From assembly GCF_009928485.1 (NCBI RefSeq), contig NZ_JAABNP010000003.1, forward strand, positions 224,285-288,284: a stretch of 64,000 bases of DNA, given 5' to 3'. Source of the stretch: Clostridium sp. C2-6-12. GTDB lineage: Bacteria; Bacillota; Clostridia; Clostridiales; Clostridiaceae. Shown here one piece after another: positions 1-9,930 of the stretch. Positions within the stretch are counted from its first letter, which is position 1, and each line of letters opens with the position of its first letter. Both the position numbers and the translations under genes were made by a program. The notes beneath the pieces are model-generated. The model did not search any database and was not told the origin of the DNA. It saw nothing but the letters and a program-made list of their open reading frames with translations.

Positions 1-22
1 ATTTTTAATATATAATTAAAAA

Positions 23-97
23 TCAGTACAGTTGATACTGTAAGCACATTCTTTTAATCTCAGTACAATCTGCTCACAGATTATTCAACTGTACTGA
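23..97. repeat. 13-bp perfect inverted repeat with 49-nt spacer
   Basis: The arms TCAGTACAGTTGA (23-35) and TCAACTGTACTGA (85-97) are exact reverse complements. No gene is evident in bases 1-240. The repeat could be part of a structured RNA or a dispersed element cut by the window edge; nothing further can be said. Confidence 0.35.
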
Positions 98-240
98 GCA
101 GTTATCTCGTTTAAATCTCACCACTTAATTCACGTCCCTTCACAAGCACCTTTGTAAAAGCCTTGCCCTTTTAAGTATAATAATCATTACATCCATAATC
201 AAGTTTTTTTATACTGCCTTTACCATTATATAATCAGCAT

Positions 241-774
241 CTATGTATTAACCTTATATACTTTATCATAAACAATATTTTTAAACTTTATAAATTCTGA
301 ATTATCAACTGTTCTTGGATAACTCATAACCTTAAGAGGCAAAAAATCATGTTGCTTTTGCATAGGAGGTTGTAAATAATGAAAGTCATTTAAATAAAAT
401 CCAAGTCTCTCGTAAAATTTAATTCTTCTCATGGATATTTTATCTTGCGGAAGCTCTACTTCTAAAAATATCAACTTATTAGATTTATTTAAGTAATCTT
501 TTAACATTAAACTTCCTATTCCATGTCCTCTTAACTCGTTTGCTACCGCAAAATGTTCAATAAAGTTAAACTCATTAAATTTCCAATTTGCTAAAAAAGC
601 ATTTATGCTTTTTTCTTCATTTTTATTCACTATTATTTCATATTCTAATTTATGAAGAAGTTCCTTTTGATCCTCATAATTTCGCCTTTCTATACTTGGA
701 AAAGCTTCCTTCATTAACTCAAAAAAATTATTAAAATCAGAATAATTGAACTTCTTTAAACTTAACTTGTCCAT
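241..774 (-). CDS. GNAT-family N-acetyltransferase
   Basis: This is a single-domain protein of about 177 residues with the acyl-CoA-binding motif A of the GNAT fold (NELRGHGIGSLML, near residue 85-95), followed by the usual FYERLGF segment near residue 125. GNAT enzymes move an acetyl group from acetyl-CoA to an amine; the substrate cannot be read from the sequence. The ATG at 774 is preferred because a GGAG sits 8 nt upstream, whereas the in-frame GTG at 783 directly abuts that GGAG. The gene stands alone, with no partner in the same transcript, and is not a recognised named acetyltransferase. Confidence 0.85.
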   Translation of the reverse strand: MDKLSLKKFNYSDFNNFFELMKEAFPSIERRNYEDQKELLHKLEYEIIVNKNEEKSINAFLANWKFNEFNFIEHFAVANELRGHGIGSLMLKDYLNKSNKLIFLEVELPQDKISMRRIKFYERLGFYLNDFHYLQPPMQKQHDFLPLKVMSYPRTVDNSEFIKFKNIVYDKVYKVNT

Positions 775-863
775 TTTTTTCACTCCAATTAATTTATTAA
801 ATATTTTCTTCTTACAACTGTATTTAAATCAAGCATTCATATTTCAAGATTATTAACATATAA

Positions 864-904
864 AATAAAGGATTCCCTGCGCAAACACAAAGGTACCCTT
901 TATT
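864..904 (-). terminator. Hairpin terminator after the 937-1197 gene
   Basis: Imperfect arms AATAAAGGATTCC and GGTACCCTTTATT pair around a short loop. On the minus strand the hairpin is followed by a T-rich stretch. It lies just past the stop codon of the small acidic-protein gene. Confidence 0.5.
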
Positions 905-936
905 AAGAATATTAATTTATTTGTATACTTAACTTT

Positions 937-1197
937 TTAATCTTCTTCATTAAAATCGTGAGCAAATACCTCATCCATATTTTTAAAACTTAAACCACCT
1001 GCTTCATAGCAGTCTAATATTGCAGTTTCCATTTCTTCTAGTGGAATATCATCAAATGTTTCACAAAGAAAACCTTCATCTATATATGATTGACAAATAG
1101 CTTCTTTTAATTCCTCTATTGAAACACCATTTTCTTGAAATAACTTTAAAAATAACTCTTTAGTTTTAATTTCTTTTTCTTGTATACTTAATTCCAT
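937..1197 (-). CDS. Small acidic protein of unknown function
   Basis: About 86 residues, rich in Glu and Asp, with no transmembrane segment or motif I recognise. The frame remains open upstream to an ATG at 1239, which would overlap the end of the DUF523 gene by 20 nt. The start is uncertain: AAAAGGGG lies 16 nt before the ATG at 1197 and about 10 nt before an in-frame TTG at 1203. The gene follows the DUF523 gene in the same direction and is probably co-transcribed with it. The partner protein ends in a similarly acidic tail. Confidence 0.6.
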   Translation of the reverse strand: MELSIQEKEIKTKELFLKLFQENGVSIEELKEAICQSYIDEGFLCETFDDIPLEEMETAILDCYEAGGLSFKNMDEVFAHDFNEED

Positions 1198-1219
1198 ATT
1201 CAATCTAAAAAATCCCCTT

Positions 1220-1957
1220 TTATTCTTCATCATCGTCATCTGCTAATATTTCTTTTACTTCTTCAATACTCAAGCCCGTTGCCTCTGCAATTTCATCTAA
1301 TTCTTCAAATCCCATTAGATCATGAGCTAATGAAATCATAAGCTTCTTAACATTTTCCTCAACCTTTGGTGGAAGGTCTGACATCTCTGATAGATTTTCG
1401 GTTAAATCAAAGTATTCATCTCCTTCTTCCATTTCCTCTTCAAGCTCAAACTGTTTTCTCTTTTTTGCCCTTTCCCTATCGAATTCATTTAGGTATACAA
1501 GCTTATTATTATTTACTTCCAAGTCTTCATCTGAAAATACAGTTATCCCCTCTTTTTCTAAAAGATAAGCTGTTATTCCTTTTCCTTTAATCTTATTGCC
1601 AGAAAAAGTTCCGTCATAAATCTGATTACAACCACATGAAGGACTACCTTCTTTTAATATAGCTTTTGTTGCTCCAAGTTCCCTTGCTATATTTAATGTT
1701 TCATAAGCTCCTTTTACGAACTGATTAGTTACATCTTCACCTTTTGAATTAATGGCTTTTGCATCTCCATTTATTACCGCCTCCGCTAATCCACTTAGCT
1801 CCACTGGATTTCTTGGTGTAGGTAATCCACCTAATTGTTCTGGACAGACTAATACTGCCCTTCCTTCTCTAAATAATTTTAAACAGCGTTCATTTGCACC
1901 ATTTTTTCCATCATATCTACAATTAACGCCACACAAACATGCACTTATTATGTACAT
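1220..1957 (-). CDS. DUF523 family protein with acidic C-terminal extension
   Basis: The first ~155 residues match the DUF523 family: an N-terminal SACLCGVNCRYDG segment, VCPEQLGGLPTPR, and the conserved Cys-containing SPSCG motif. Known family members are about 150 residues. This 245-residue protein adds an ~85-residue tail containing a short helical segment (GLSIEEVKEIL) and ending in a run of acidic residues. The start ATG has GGGGTGA 6 nt upstream. The biochemical role of DUF523 is not established; the conserved cysteines suggest metal or thiol chemistry (inference). Confidence 0.85.
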   Translation of the reverse strand: MYIISACLCGVNCRYDGKNGANERCLKLFREGRAVLVCPEQLGGLPTPRNPVELSGLAEAVINGDAKAINSKGEDVTNQFVKGAYETLNIARELGATKAILKEGSPSCGCNQIYDGTFSGNKIKGKGITAYLLEKEGITVFSDEDLEVNNNKLVYLNEFDRERAKKRKQFELEEEMEEGDEYFDLTENLSEMSDLPPKVEENVKKLMISLAHDLMGFEELDEIAEATGLSIEEVKEILADDDDEE

Positions 1958-1976
1958 AAAATCACCCCGATTATTT

Positions 1977-2186
1977 CAGTTTACAGTTAACAATTAACAG
2001 TTGTTAGAACATGTTTTATATAATTTAAGAATGTACGTGGTAAAAAGTAAAAACCCAAAAATGAGAGTCTAAATCTTGTATTTGGTTTCTCGAACTTTCC
2101 CTATGGGCATCTTTGATTTGGTTATTCTAACTATCAAAGTGAGCTTCATCCTTAACTGCTAACTGTGCACTGTTAACTGCTAACTG
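1977..2186. repeat. Palindromic non-coding repeat between DUF523 gene and mutS2
   Basis: The ends carry inverted copies of a CAGTTAACAGT-like word (left near 1977-2001, right near 2155-2186) around an unrelated middle. A second element with the same terminal word lies at 4570-4698, on the other side of mutS2. This looks like a short mobile or dispersed repeat family without coding capacity. Confidence 0.55.
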
Positions 2187-2188
2187 GT

Positions 2189-4549
2189 TTACGCTTTTAG
2201 TTCTACCATGGTAACTCCATCTCCACCTTCACCATATGCACCTAATCTATATGATTTAACATGAGGATGTCTCTTAAGCATATCATTTATTGCCTTTCTA
2301 AGCACTCCTGTTCCTTTACCATGGACTATAGTTACTTCTCCTAGGTTAGCTCTATAAGCATCATCTAAATATTTATCTGCTTTATAACATGCATCTTCTG
2401 CATCTAAGCCTCTTAAATCAACTCTTGATTCTATTGAACTTAAATTAAGCTTTACTTCTCTCTTTCGTCTTACCTTTTCTTCTTTTGTCTGCTGAGTTTT
2501 TCTTAAATCTTTTAATTTAACGCTGATTTTCATTATTCCGGCTTCAACTTGAACTTCACCCTTGCTGTCTGGCATTGATACTACTATTACCTTTTGATTT
2601 AGAGATGGTAAGAAAGCTTCCATTCCTAGAGTTACTTTAGTTAAAACTTCTCCATCATTTTCCTTCATATTATGTAAGCCTCTTTCTTTACTTTCAAGGC
2701 TTTCTCTAAGTTTTTTTCGTTCTTCTTCAAGTCTTTGCCTTCCACCGCTTTCTATTCCCAGCTTTTCAAGCTCCCTCATGGCTTTTAAAATATCATCAGC
2801 TTCATCTTTTGCATTAGCAATAATTTCTTTTGCTTCTTTTCTTGCATCCATATATGCTTTTTCTCTTGTCTTTTCAAGCCTTTCAAGCTTTTCCTCAAAG
2901 CTCTTCTTAAGTTCTTCTGCTTCCTGCTTTATCTTTTTAGCTTCTCTAGCTTCTTGCTTTGCTATAATGCTTTTTTCTTGAAGTTCACGAATTAAATTTT
3001 CAAACTGAAGATTTTCTTCTGACATATATTCTTTAGCTCTCTTTATTACACCTTCAACAAGACCTAATCTCTTTGAAATTTCAAAGGCATTAGATTTTCC
3101 TGGAACACCAATTAAAAGTCTATAAGTTGGTCTTAAAGTTTCTATATCAAATTCAACAGAAGCATTTTCAACCCCCTCTGTTTTTAATGCATAAGCTTTA
3201 AGTTCACTATAGTGAGTTGTTGCAATTAATTTTGCACCTCTATTTCTTAAAGTCTCTAAAATAGATACGGCAAGTGCAGCACCTTCTGCTGGATCTGTCC
3301 CTGCTCCTAGTTCATCAAAAAGAACTAATGACTTATCATCTACATATCTCATAATATTAACTATATTAGTCATATGAGATGAAAATGTAGATAAACTTTG
3401 TTCAATACTTTGTTCATCACCTATATCTGCAAATATTTCAGTGAAAAAGGCTATAGATGAATTATCACGAGCAGGAATTAAAAGTCCACTTAACCCCATA
3501 ATATGAAGAAGCCCTACTGTTTTAATAGTAACAGTCTTACCACCTGTATTAGGACCTGTAATCATTAAAGTTTGAAATTCTTCTCCTAGATAAATATCTG
3601 ATGGAACAACCTTATCTGCTTCTATTAAAGGATGTCTCCCTGATAGTATACTAAATATACCATCTTCTCTAAGGATAGGTTTTACTGCATTTAGTGAAGA
3701 TGCATATTTTCCTTTAGCAAATATAAAATCAAGTTCAACAAGTATTTTTATATTACTTGAGCATTGTTCCCCATTTATTTTAACCTTTCCTGAAAGTTCT
3801 GATAATATTCTATCTATTTCAGCTTTTTCTTTTAAGTATAATTCTCTTATTTCGTTATTTAAATTTACTAAGCTCATAGGCTCAATAAAAAATGTAGCCC
3901 CTGTTGAACTTTGATCATGTACAAGACCAGGTACCTGACTCTTGTATTCTGATTTTACAGGAATTACATATCTATCGCCTCTCATAGTATATAAATCATC
4001 TTGTAAATACTTTGAATTACTTCTAACTATAGAACTTATTTTTTCTCTTATGGAAGAGTTTTTTTCTTTAAGGCTTCTTCTTATATTGTGTAAAGTTGAA
4101 CTTGCTTTATCGCTAATTTCATCTTCTGATATTATAGCCCTTTCTATTTCTTCTTCTAAAGATTTTATTGGAACCAATATATATGCTAAATCTTCAAGTC
4201 TTGGAAACGCTCTTTCAACTTCCTCTCTCTTGAAGAATTCCTTCATTGTTCTAGTTGCTCTAAGCATTCCTCCAACCTTTAACAATTGTGCTGGAGTTAA
4301 AGTCCCACCTTTTTTTGCTCTTTCTATACATTCTTCTGCATCAGATAAGCCTTCAAAAGGAGGATTACCTTTGGTAATCAAAATTTCAAGCGCTTCATTT
4401 GTTTCTTCAAGCTTATTATTTATTTCATATACATTATCATAAGGTTCCAAAGCATCAATCATTGCTTTTCCTGCATTGGTTCTAGCATATTTCTTAATTC
4501 TTTCTTTAATTTTATTAAACTCTAATACTCTTAGAGAACGTTCATTCAT
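2189..4549 (-). CDS. mutS2: Endonuclease MutS2
   Basis: 786 residues, the usual MutS2 length. The N-terminal core and coiled-coil region lead to an ABC-type ATPase with Walker A TGPNTGGKT (near residue 332) and Walker B LVLFDELGAGTDP (near 410). A long charged coiled coil (about 515-640) follows, and the C-terminal Smr nuclease domain (about 705-786) has the VDLRG and HGKGTGVLR motifs. MutS2 lacks the mismatch-recognition domain of MutS and is linked to suppression of recombination and, in Bacillus, to processing of collided ribosomes. AGGGTG lies upstream of the start. It is the third gene of a zapA / U32 peptidase / mutS2 run. Confidence 0.97.
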   Translation of the reverse strand: MNERSLRVLEFNKIKERIKKYARTNAGKAMIDALEPYDNVYEINNKLEETNEALEILITKGNPPFEGLSDAEECIERAKKGGTLTPAQLLKVGGMLRATRTMKEFFKREEVERAFPRLEDLAYILVPIKSLEEEIERAIISEDEISDKASSTLHNIRRSLKEKNSSIREKISSIVRSNSKYLQDDLYTMRGDRYVIPVKSEYKSQVPGLVHDQSSTGATFFIEPMSLVNLNNEIRELYLKEKAEIDRILSELSGKVKINGEQCSSNIKILVELDFIFAKGKYASSLNAVKPILREDGIFSILSGRHPLIEADKVVPSDIYLGEEFQTLMITGPNTGGKTVTIKTVGLLHIMGLSGLLIPARDNSSIAFFTEIFADIGDEQSIEQSLSTFSSHMTNIVNIMRYVDDKSLVLFDELGAGTDPAEGAALAVSILETLRNRGAKLIATTHYSELKAYALKTEGVENASVEFDIETLRPTYRLLIGVPGKSNAFEISKRLGLVEGVIKRAKEYMSEENLQFENLIRELQEKSIIAKQEAREAKKIKQEAEELKKSFEEKLERLEKTREKAYMDARKEAKEIIANAKDEADDILKAMRELEKLGIESGGRQRLEEERKKLRESLESKERGLHNMKENDGEVLTKVTLGMEAFLPSLNQKVIVVSMPDSKGEVQVEAGIMKISVKLKDLRKTQQTKEEKVRRKREVKLNLSSIESRVDLRGLDAEDACYKADKYLDDAYRANLGEVTIVHGKGTGVLRKAINDMLKRHPHVKSYRLGAYGEGGDGVTMVELKA

Positions 4550-4569
4550 TTTAACACACCCTTCAAGAT

Positions 4570-4698
4570 CAGTTAACAGTGCACAATTTACAGTTAACAG
4601 TTGAGAATTAAATCCTTGTAAGATTTAATATATTAATTTTCCAGGAAATTATAATTTTTCTTCCAAACTGTTAACTGTTAACTTTTAACTGCTAACTG
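4570..4698. repeat. Second palindromic repeat of the same family
   Basis: It starts with CAGTTAACAGTGCACAATTT and ends with TTAACTGCTAACTGTTA, so the termini are inverted versions of the same word found at 1977-2186. It lies between the U32 peptidase stop codon and the mutS2 start. Confidence 0.55.
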
Positions 4699-7059
4699 TT
4701 ATTCAACTCCTCGTCTATAATGACCTTGAGTATATTTCTTATTTTCATTTTTTCTGCCATAAGATATTTGTTCTAAAATATCTTTAACATCTTCATAGCT
4801 TTCATCTTTAAAGTCTACTCTAAAATTACTAATGTTAAAAGACTTTAATTCCTCCAACTGTTCAATTAAATTTGTAGGTATTGAATTTAATATATAACTT
4901 CTACAATTGTTATCGGTTATAACTTTAAAGATTTCATTCATTCTATCTACAAGCTCAAAACTATCCTTCATGCATATTCCATTACATTCCTTTTTAGAAG
5001 ATTTTCCTCCAAAAGTACTTCCCACAGGACAATATTCACTTACCATAAGTTCAGTACTTCCATAAATATTCATACCCACATTACAGTTAATGTCCTTGAT
5101 CATTTCCTTTATTTCTTTTCTATTTAATTCTAAACTTATTGATGGAAGATCTATATCTTCTGCATAAAATTCTGCTGCTTCTTTATTGTAAATATTTAAT
5201 TTATAATCGCCTATTATGAATAGTTTATCTTTATAAATTCTAATTATTCCAACATTTGCAGTTATTATTCCCTTAATATAAGGCATCAATTCATCTATAA
5301 GTTTAACAGTATTATTAAATTCTCCTTTAACTATACCAGGAATCTTTAAGTATATATTTATATCCTTTAAATCGCTATAAAGTTTCTTTAAATCATCTTT
5401 ATTTAATCTATGCTTATGTCTGCTATATGATATATCTAAAGCTATATTTTTAACCTTCTTCTCTTCAACTAATGCTTTAAGCTGATCTTTTGAAGTACAA
5501 CTATAAATATACCCTAAATCTTCTTTCGACTTTATCTTTTTAGTTTTAAGTTCCTCTTCAATTCTTTTTCTTCTTTTAGAACTAGTTTCTTCTTTTAGAA
5601 TTTTCTCAAATAATTCTCTTCTTAAATTATTTATTGCTGCTATTCTTATAAACCCATCTTCAAAGTCATCAAAAAGTATGGTATTAAATTTATAAGGAAT
5701 TTCTCCTGATTTCTTTAAAGCTTCTTCTACTCGCTGTCTTGTTAAAGGCGTATTAGTAGCAGCTTCAACAGTATCTCCAAAAACCTTATATTCTTTACCA
5801 TTAAATTTAGTTTTGATTACAAGTGGCGCATTTACTTTAAACTCAACTTCTCCTGTTAAATCAAGCTTTCTTTTATAAGGTTTCACATCTTCTTTTAACT
5901 CATCATATAAAATTTTGTCAGACATTTTATATAATTTATATCCTTTTTTATATCCACCTGTAGGAAATAATTTAACAGTATCCCCTTTAAAAGCTTCCTT
6001 AACTTCTTTGTTGTTTTTTAAAATCTTACTTAAAGTAAATCCATCATCAAGAAATCTAATACCATCACCTAAAGCAACTTTTTCCTCTAATTTAACTTCT
6101 CCGTTATTTGTTACCTGACCTATGAAAACCCCTGTATTTTTAGGATAATTATAGCTCATCATATCTTTCCCTACATTTTTATATAAATAGGCTTTTGCAA
6201 AACCTTCCCTATTAAATAATTGAGCTAATTCATTTCTTCCTTTATTTAAATCAAATTTTCCAACCTTCAAAGCCTTATCAATAGCTTTTCTATAATTTCT
6301 CGTAACACCAGCTACATATTCAGGTTTTTTCATTCTACCTTCGACTTTCAATGACGAAGTTCCACTTTTTATAATTCCCTCAACGTCATCAATTAAGCAA
6401 GTATCCTTAGGGCTTAAAAGATATCCTTTCTTTTCTCCAGAAATTTCTCCTTTAATTGTGTACTGCATTCTACAAGGTTGTGCACAACGCCCTCTATTTC
6501 CACTTCTGCCACCAATCATTGAACTCATTAAGCATTGTCCTGAATAGCAAACACATAAAGCACCATGCACAAAGATTTCTGTTTCAATACCTAAATCTTT
6601 AGATATATATTTAATTTCTTCTAATGTTAATTCCCTTGATAATACTATTCTTTGAAGGCCTTTTTCTCTAAAATATAAAGCCCCTTCTCCATTATGTATT
6701 GTCATTTGAGTTGATGCATGAAGTTCAAAATCTGGATATACATCTCTAATTAAATTTATTAATCCGACATCCTGAATTATTAATGCATCTACTCCAATTT
6801 CATAAAGATACCCTGCATATTTTAATGCTTCCTTTATTTCACTTTGTTTTAATGCAGTATTTATAGTAACATATACCTTCACCTTATAACTATGTGCATA
6901 ATCTACAGCCTTCATCATAGTTTCATTATCAAAATTTGAAGCATAAGCTCTTGCTGAAAACTTATTTCCTCCTAAATATATTGCATCTGCTCCATTATTA
7001 ATAGCTGCAATAAGACTATCCATGCTTCCTGCTGGAGCTAATAATTCAATTTTATTCAT
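4699..7059 (-). CDS. Peptidase U32 family protein (with DUF3656-type C-terminal region)
   Basis: 786 residues. The N-terminus IELLAPAG and the U32 signature region around residues 165-200 (HGALCVCYSGQCLMSS, then GNRGRCAQPCR, with clustered cysteines) are clear. The C-terminal half matches the longer clostridial U32 proteins that carry a collagenase-like and DUF3656 region. U32 proteins of the RlhA/UbiU type bind an Fe-S cluster through such cysteines and act in RNA or cofactor hydroxylation rather than proteolysis, so the peptidase name may mislead. AGGAGG precedes the ATG. The gene lies between the ZapA-like gene and mutS2 on one probable transcript. Confidence 0.92.
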   Translation of the reverse strand: MNKIELLAPAGSMDSLIAAINNGADAIYLGGNKFSARAYASNFDNETMMKAVDYAHSYKVKVYVTINTALKQSEIKEALKYAGYLYEIGVDALIIQDVGLINLIRDVYPDFELHASTQMTIHNGEGALYFREKGLQRIVLSRELTLEEIKYISKDLGIETEIFVHGALCVCYSGQCLMSSMIGGRSGNRGRCAQPCRMQYTIKGEISGEKKGYLLSPKDTCLIDDVEGIIKSGTSSLKVEGRMKKPEYVAGVTRNYRKAIDKALKVGKFDLNKGRNELAQLFNREGFAKAYLYKNVGKDMMSYNYPKNTGVFIGQVTNNGEVKLEEKVALGDGIRFLDDGFTLSKILKNNKEVKEAFKGDTVKLFPTGGYKKGYKLYKMSDKILYDELKEDVKPYKRKLDLTGEVEFKVNAPLVIKTKFNGKEYKVFGDTVEAATNTPLTRQRVEEALKKSGEIPYKFNTILFDDFEDGFIRIAAINNLRRELFEKILKEETSSKRRKRIEEELKTKKIKSKEDLGYIYSCTSKDQLKALVEEKKVKNIALDISYSRHKHRLNKDDLKKLYSDLKDINIYLKIPGIVKGEFNNTVKLIDELMPYIKGIITANVGIIRIYKDKLFIIGDYKLNIYNKEAAEFYAEDIDLPSISLELNRKEIKEMIKDINCNVGMNIYGSTELMVSEYCPVGSTFGGKSSKKECNGICMKDSFELVDRMNEIFKVITDNNCRSYILNSIPTNLIEQLEELKSFNISNFRVDFKDESYEDVKDILEQISYGRKNENKKYTQGHYRRGVE

Positions 7060-7155
7060 TTTTCCTCCTAAGTGAGAATAAAAATACTACATTTTATTCT
7101 TCAAAATTTTTAATCTCACATATGAAATAAATATAAACTATTTCATATTCTTTTT

Positions 7156-9669
7156 CTACATTTGTTTCTTTTTAACTATTGGACCAACTTGTTGCTTTTT
7201 TATCTTTGCAATTTCTATTTCTGTATCTATTATTTTAGCTTGTAATTCAAATACTTTATGTTGAAAAGTTCTGCTTTCCTGATTAAGTTTATCATTTTCT
7301 TTTTCTATTTCTTGTTTTTCACTAGAAATATTTGAAATCTTTTCTTTTAATTCATCAATTACTGTTTTATTGCTGTTTAATTCTTCTTTTAACTCAAACA
7401 ACTCATTATTTCTATTTTCTATTTCTTGATTTATAGATTTTAAGCTGCCTTCCTTAGCTTCAATTTGTCGTTTTAGATTTAAGAAAATTCCTTCCTTATC
7501 ATCTAATTCTTTTTCCAATCTTGCTACTGCACGTTCTCTGCTGTTTAGCTCTTCCCTTGTTCTTTTCAACTCAATCTCTAAAGCTTCTATAGATTTATTT
7601 AATTTTTCTATTTCTTGAGCCTTAAAATTAATTTGTTCCTCTTTATCTTTCTTAGTCTTAGCCAATTCTTCCTTTAAGCTTTCATTACCGCTTCTTGTAA
7701 TATCCAATTCTTCCCTAAGTACTTCTTTTTCTCTATCTGCTTTTTCAATTTCCTTTAATAACTCAGCATTATTAACTTTCATATTATTAATCTCATGATT
7801 TAAAGTCTCTTGATCAGTATTTAATTTAAAGATATCGTCTTCAAGAGCTTCTTTTTCTAAAGCATATTCTTCTAATTCCTTTGATAATTTTTGATTTAAT
7901 TCTTTGAAATTATTAATATCATTATTTAAAATATTCTTTTCTTCCTTCAATCCATTTATTACTTTTTCTAGTTCTTCTTTTTCCATAAGGAATATTTCTA
8001 TTTCACTTGATAATTCATCATTAATTACTTTCAAACTATTAATTTGATTATTTGAATTTACCAATTCTGAATTCAATCTATTAATTTCACCCTGCAATGC
8101 TTCTATTTCTAAAGCATACTTTTCAATATCAGCTGACAACCCTTCGTTGGCAGTCTTAATATCTTTATTCTCATTCTTTAGATTAAATTGTTCTGCCTTT
8201 AACTGATTGAATTCTTCTTCTAAAACAGCTTTATCTTTTTCACATTTATCTATTTCAGCTGATAATTGATCGTTAATATCACTTATGCTATTTATTTCAA
8301 TATTTAATTCCTCTTGTGCAGTTATGAATTTTTTGATTTCAGTCTCTAAATTTTCTTTTTCCTCATTTAATAAATTAATTTGATTTGTTAAGCTTTCATG
8401 TTCTTTATTTAAAATAGTTATTTTTTCTTTATATGATGAAATTTCCTTATCTGATTCTTCAAATAAATCATTTAGTTGTTTATTAAGCTCAGCTTTTTCT
8501 AAATCACTTACTTCTAACTTCTTGGTTAATTCATCTACCTTTTGTTTTTCATCTTCTAAATTACCATTTAATTCATTGATTTTATTATTGAACTCTTCCT
8601 TACTTAATAATAAAGTTTCAATTTTTTTATTTAATTCTTCTTTTTCTAAATTTAATTTAGCCGCATTTTCATTATTTTCACTTATTTCAGCCTCTAATTT
8701 TCTCTTATAATCTTCAAGTTCATCATTACACTTATTATAAGCTTCTTTTAACTCTTCTAAGTTTTTCTTACATAACTCATATTCCTTATTAATATTTTCT
8801 TTATTAATATTTTCAGCTTCCAATTGTAATTTTACTCTATTTAATTCTTTATGGACATTTGAATAGTTTTCCTCAACTGATAAACTCTTTTCTTTCAATG
8901 CCATACTTTCATTATCTAACGTTGTTTTCACCTGGATAAGTTTTTCAATTTCATTATTTAAATCTAAATTCTTAGTATTTACTTCATTTAATTGTAATGA
9001 TAAATTTTCCTTTTCTTTATTAGCCTTTGCCGCTTCATTAGTTAGTAGAGTTATATTTTCATTAGCTTTTTGAAGCTGATTGCTTAATCTATGCTCCCTA
9101 CTTTTAGCTTCATCAATTTTTTTATAAAGGATTTTATTTTTTTCTCTAATCTCAATAATTTCTTTATTAATAGTATCATTAAAATTTTTACTCTTCTTAA
9201 TTTCATCAGTAATTGATTTATTTTCTGACTTTAACTTTTCATTTTCAGACTTAAGATTATTTATTTGATTCATTAATGATTTAAAAGTACCTTCTGAATC
9301 TTCATATCTTTGATTTAATTCCAATTCTCTTTTATGAAACTCTTCTTTAATAATCTCTTTTTCTTTTATAGTACCTTCTAATTTTATATTAATTTCTTCT
9401 ATTGTTTTCTTTAAATCATTTTTTTCATCTTCAATACTATTTTTTTCCTTAATAACCCTATCTAAATCTAAATCACATTCATAAAGTTCATCTGCAATAT
9501 TTACTGCTGCTAAAACAGTCGCTGCTGTTGTACTTAATCCTGATTTCTTAGAAATTATTTCCTTAATTCTTCCATCAACAAAATTTGCTACCCCTTGCAA
9601 ATATTTTTCATCTTTATCTCCTTTTAAATTATAACTCATGCCATTTATATTAACTGTTACCTTAAACAT
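7156..9669 (-). CDS. zapA: ZapA-domain protein with ~750-residue coiled coil
   Basis: Residues 1 to about 80 form a ZapA domain (FKVTVNINGMSYNL, then LQGVANFVDGRI and a TAATVLAAVNIADELYE helix). ZapA binds FtsZ and bundles its filaments at the division site. From about residue 80 to the end (837 residues in total) the protein is almost unbroken Glu/Lys/Leu/Asn heptad sequence, and it ends with KKQQVGPIVKKKQM. Ordinary ZapA is about 90 residues, so the tail is exceptional. Start at 9669: AGAGGTG lies 9 nt upstream, while the in-frame GTG at 9681 is part of that site. A good promoter lies upstream. The divergent neighbour is murT. Confidence 0.88.
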   Translation of the reverse strand: MFKVTVNINGMSYNLKGDKDEKYLQGVANFVDGRIKEIISKKSGLSTTAATVLAAVNIADELYECDLDLDRVIKEKNSIEDEKNDLKKTIEEINIKLEGTIKEKEIIKEEFHKRELELNQRYEDSEGTFKSLMNQINNLKSENEKLKSENKSITDEIKKSKNFNDTINKEIIEIREKNKILYKKIDEAKSREHRLSNQLQKANENITLLTNEAAKANKEKENLSLQLNEVNTKNLDLNNEIEKLIQVKTTLDNESMALKEKSLSVEENYSNVHKELNRVKLQLEAENINKENINKEYELCKKNLEELKEAYNKCNDELEDYKRKLEAEISENNENAAKLNLEKEELNKKIETLLLSKEEFNNKINELNGNLEDEKQKVDELTKKLEVSDLEKAELNKQLNDLFEESDKEISSYKEKITILNKEHESLTNQINLLNEEKENLETEIKKFITAQEELNIEINSISDINDQLSAEIDKCEKDKAVLEEEFNQLKAEQFNLKNENKDIKTANEGLSADIEKYALEIEALQGEINRLNSELVNSNNQINSLKVINDELSSEIEIFLMEKEELEKVINGLKEEKNILNNDINNFKELNQKLSKELEEYALEKEALEDDIFKLNTDQETLNHEINNMKVNNAELLKEIEKADREKEVLREELDITRSGNESLKEELAKTKKDKEEQINFKAQEIEKLNKSIEALEIELKRTREELNSRERAVARLEKELDDKEGIFLNLKRQIEAKEGSLKSINQEIENRNNELFELKEELNSNKTVIDELKEKISNISSEKQEIEKENDKLNQESRTFQHKVFELQAKIIDTEIEIAKIKKQQVGPIVKKKQM

Positions 9670-9705
9670 AATTAATAACACCTCTTAAAATTCTTTATTT
9701 CTTTA

Positions 9706-9734
9706 ATTATATGGTATATTGACTAATAAAACAA
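9706..9734 (-). promoter_or_regulatory. SigA-type promoter of the zapA-U32-mutS2 run
   Basis: On the minus strand a TTGTTT -35 box and a perfect TATAAT -10 box are separated by 17 bp, about 40 nt upstream of the ZapA-like start codon. Confidence 0.65.
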
Positions 9735-9930
9735 TTATGTAAACCCAACTAGAAGCCATTTTTATTCAATTTTTCAATTAAAATAAGTACGATAATTTAT
9801 ATTTTCCATAAAAAATTTTTCGTAGTTTTCAAATTTTGTGCTATACTTATTGTGATTATTTTATTGATTAATAAATAATTTGTGATTAACATTTCTTTAT
9901 TATGTTAATCCTTCTAAAAAACACTAGGCG

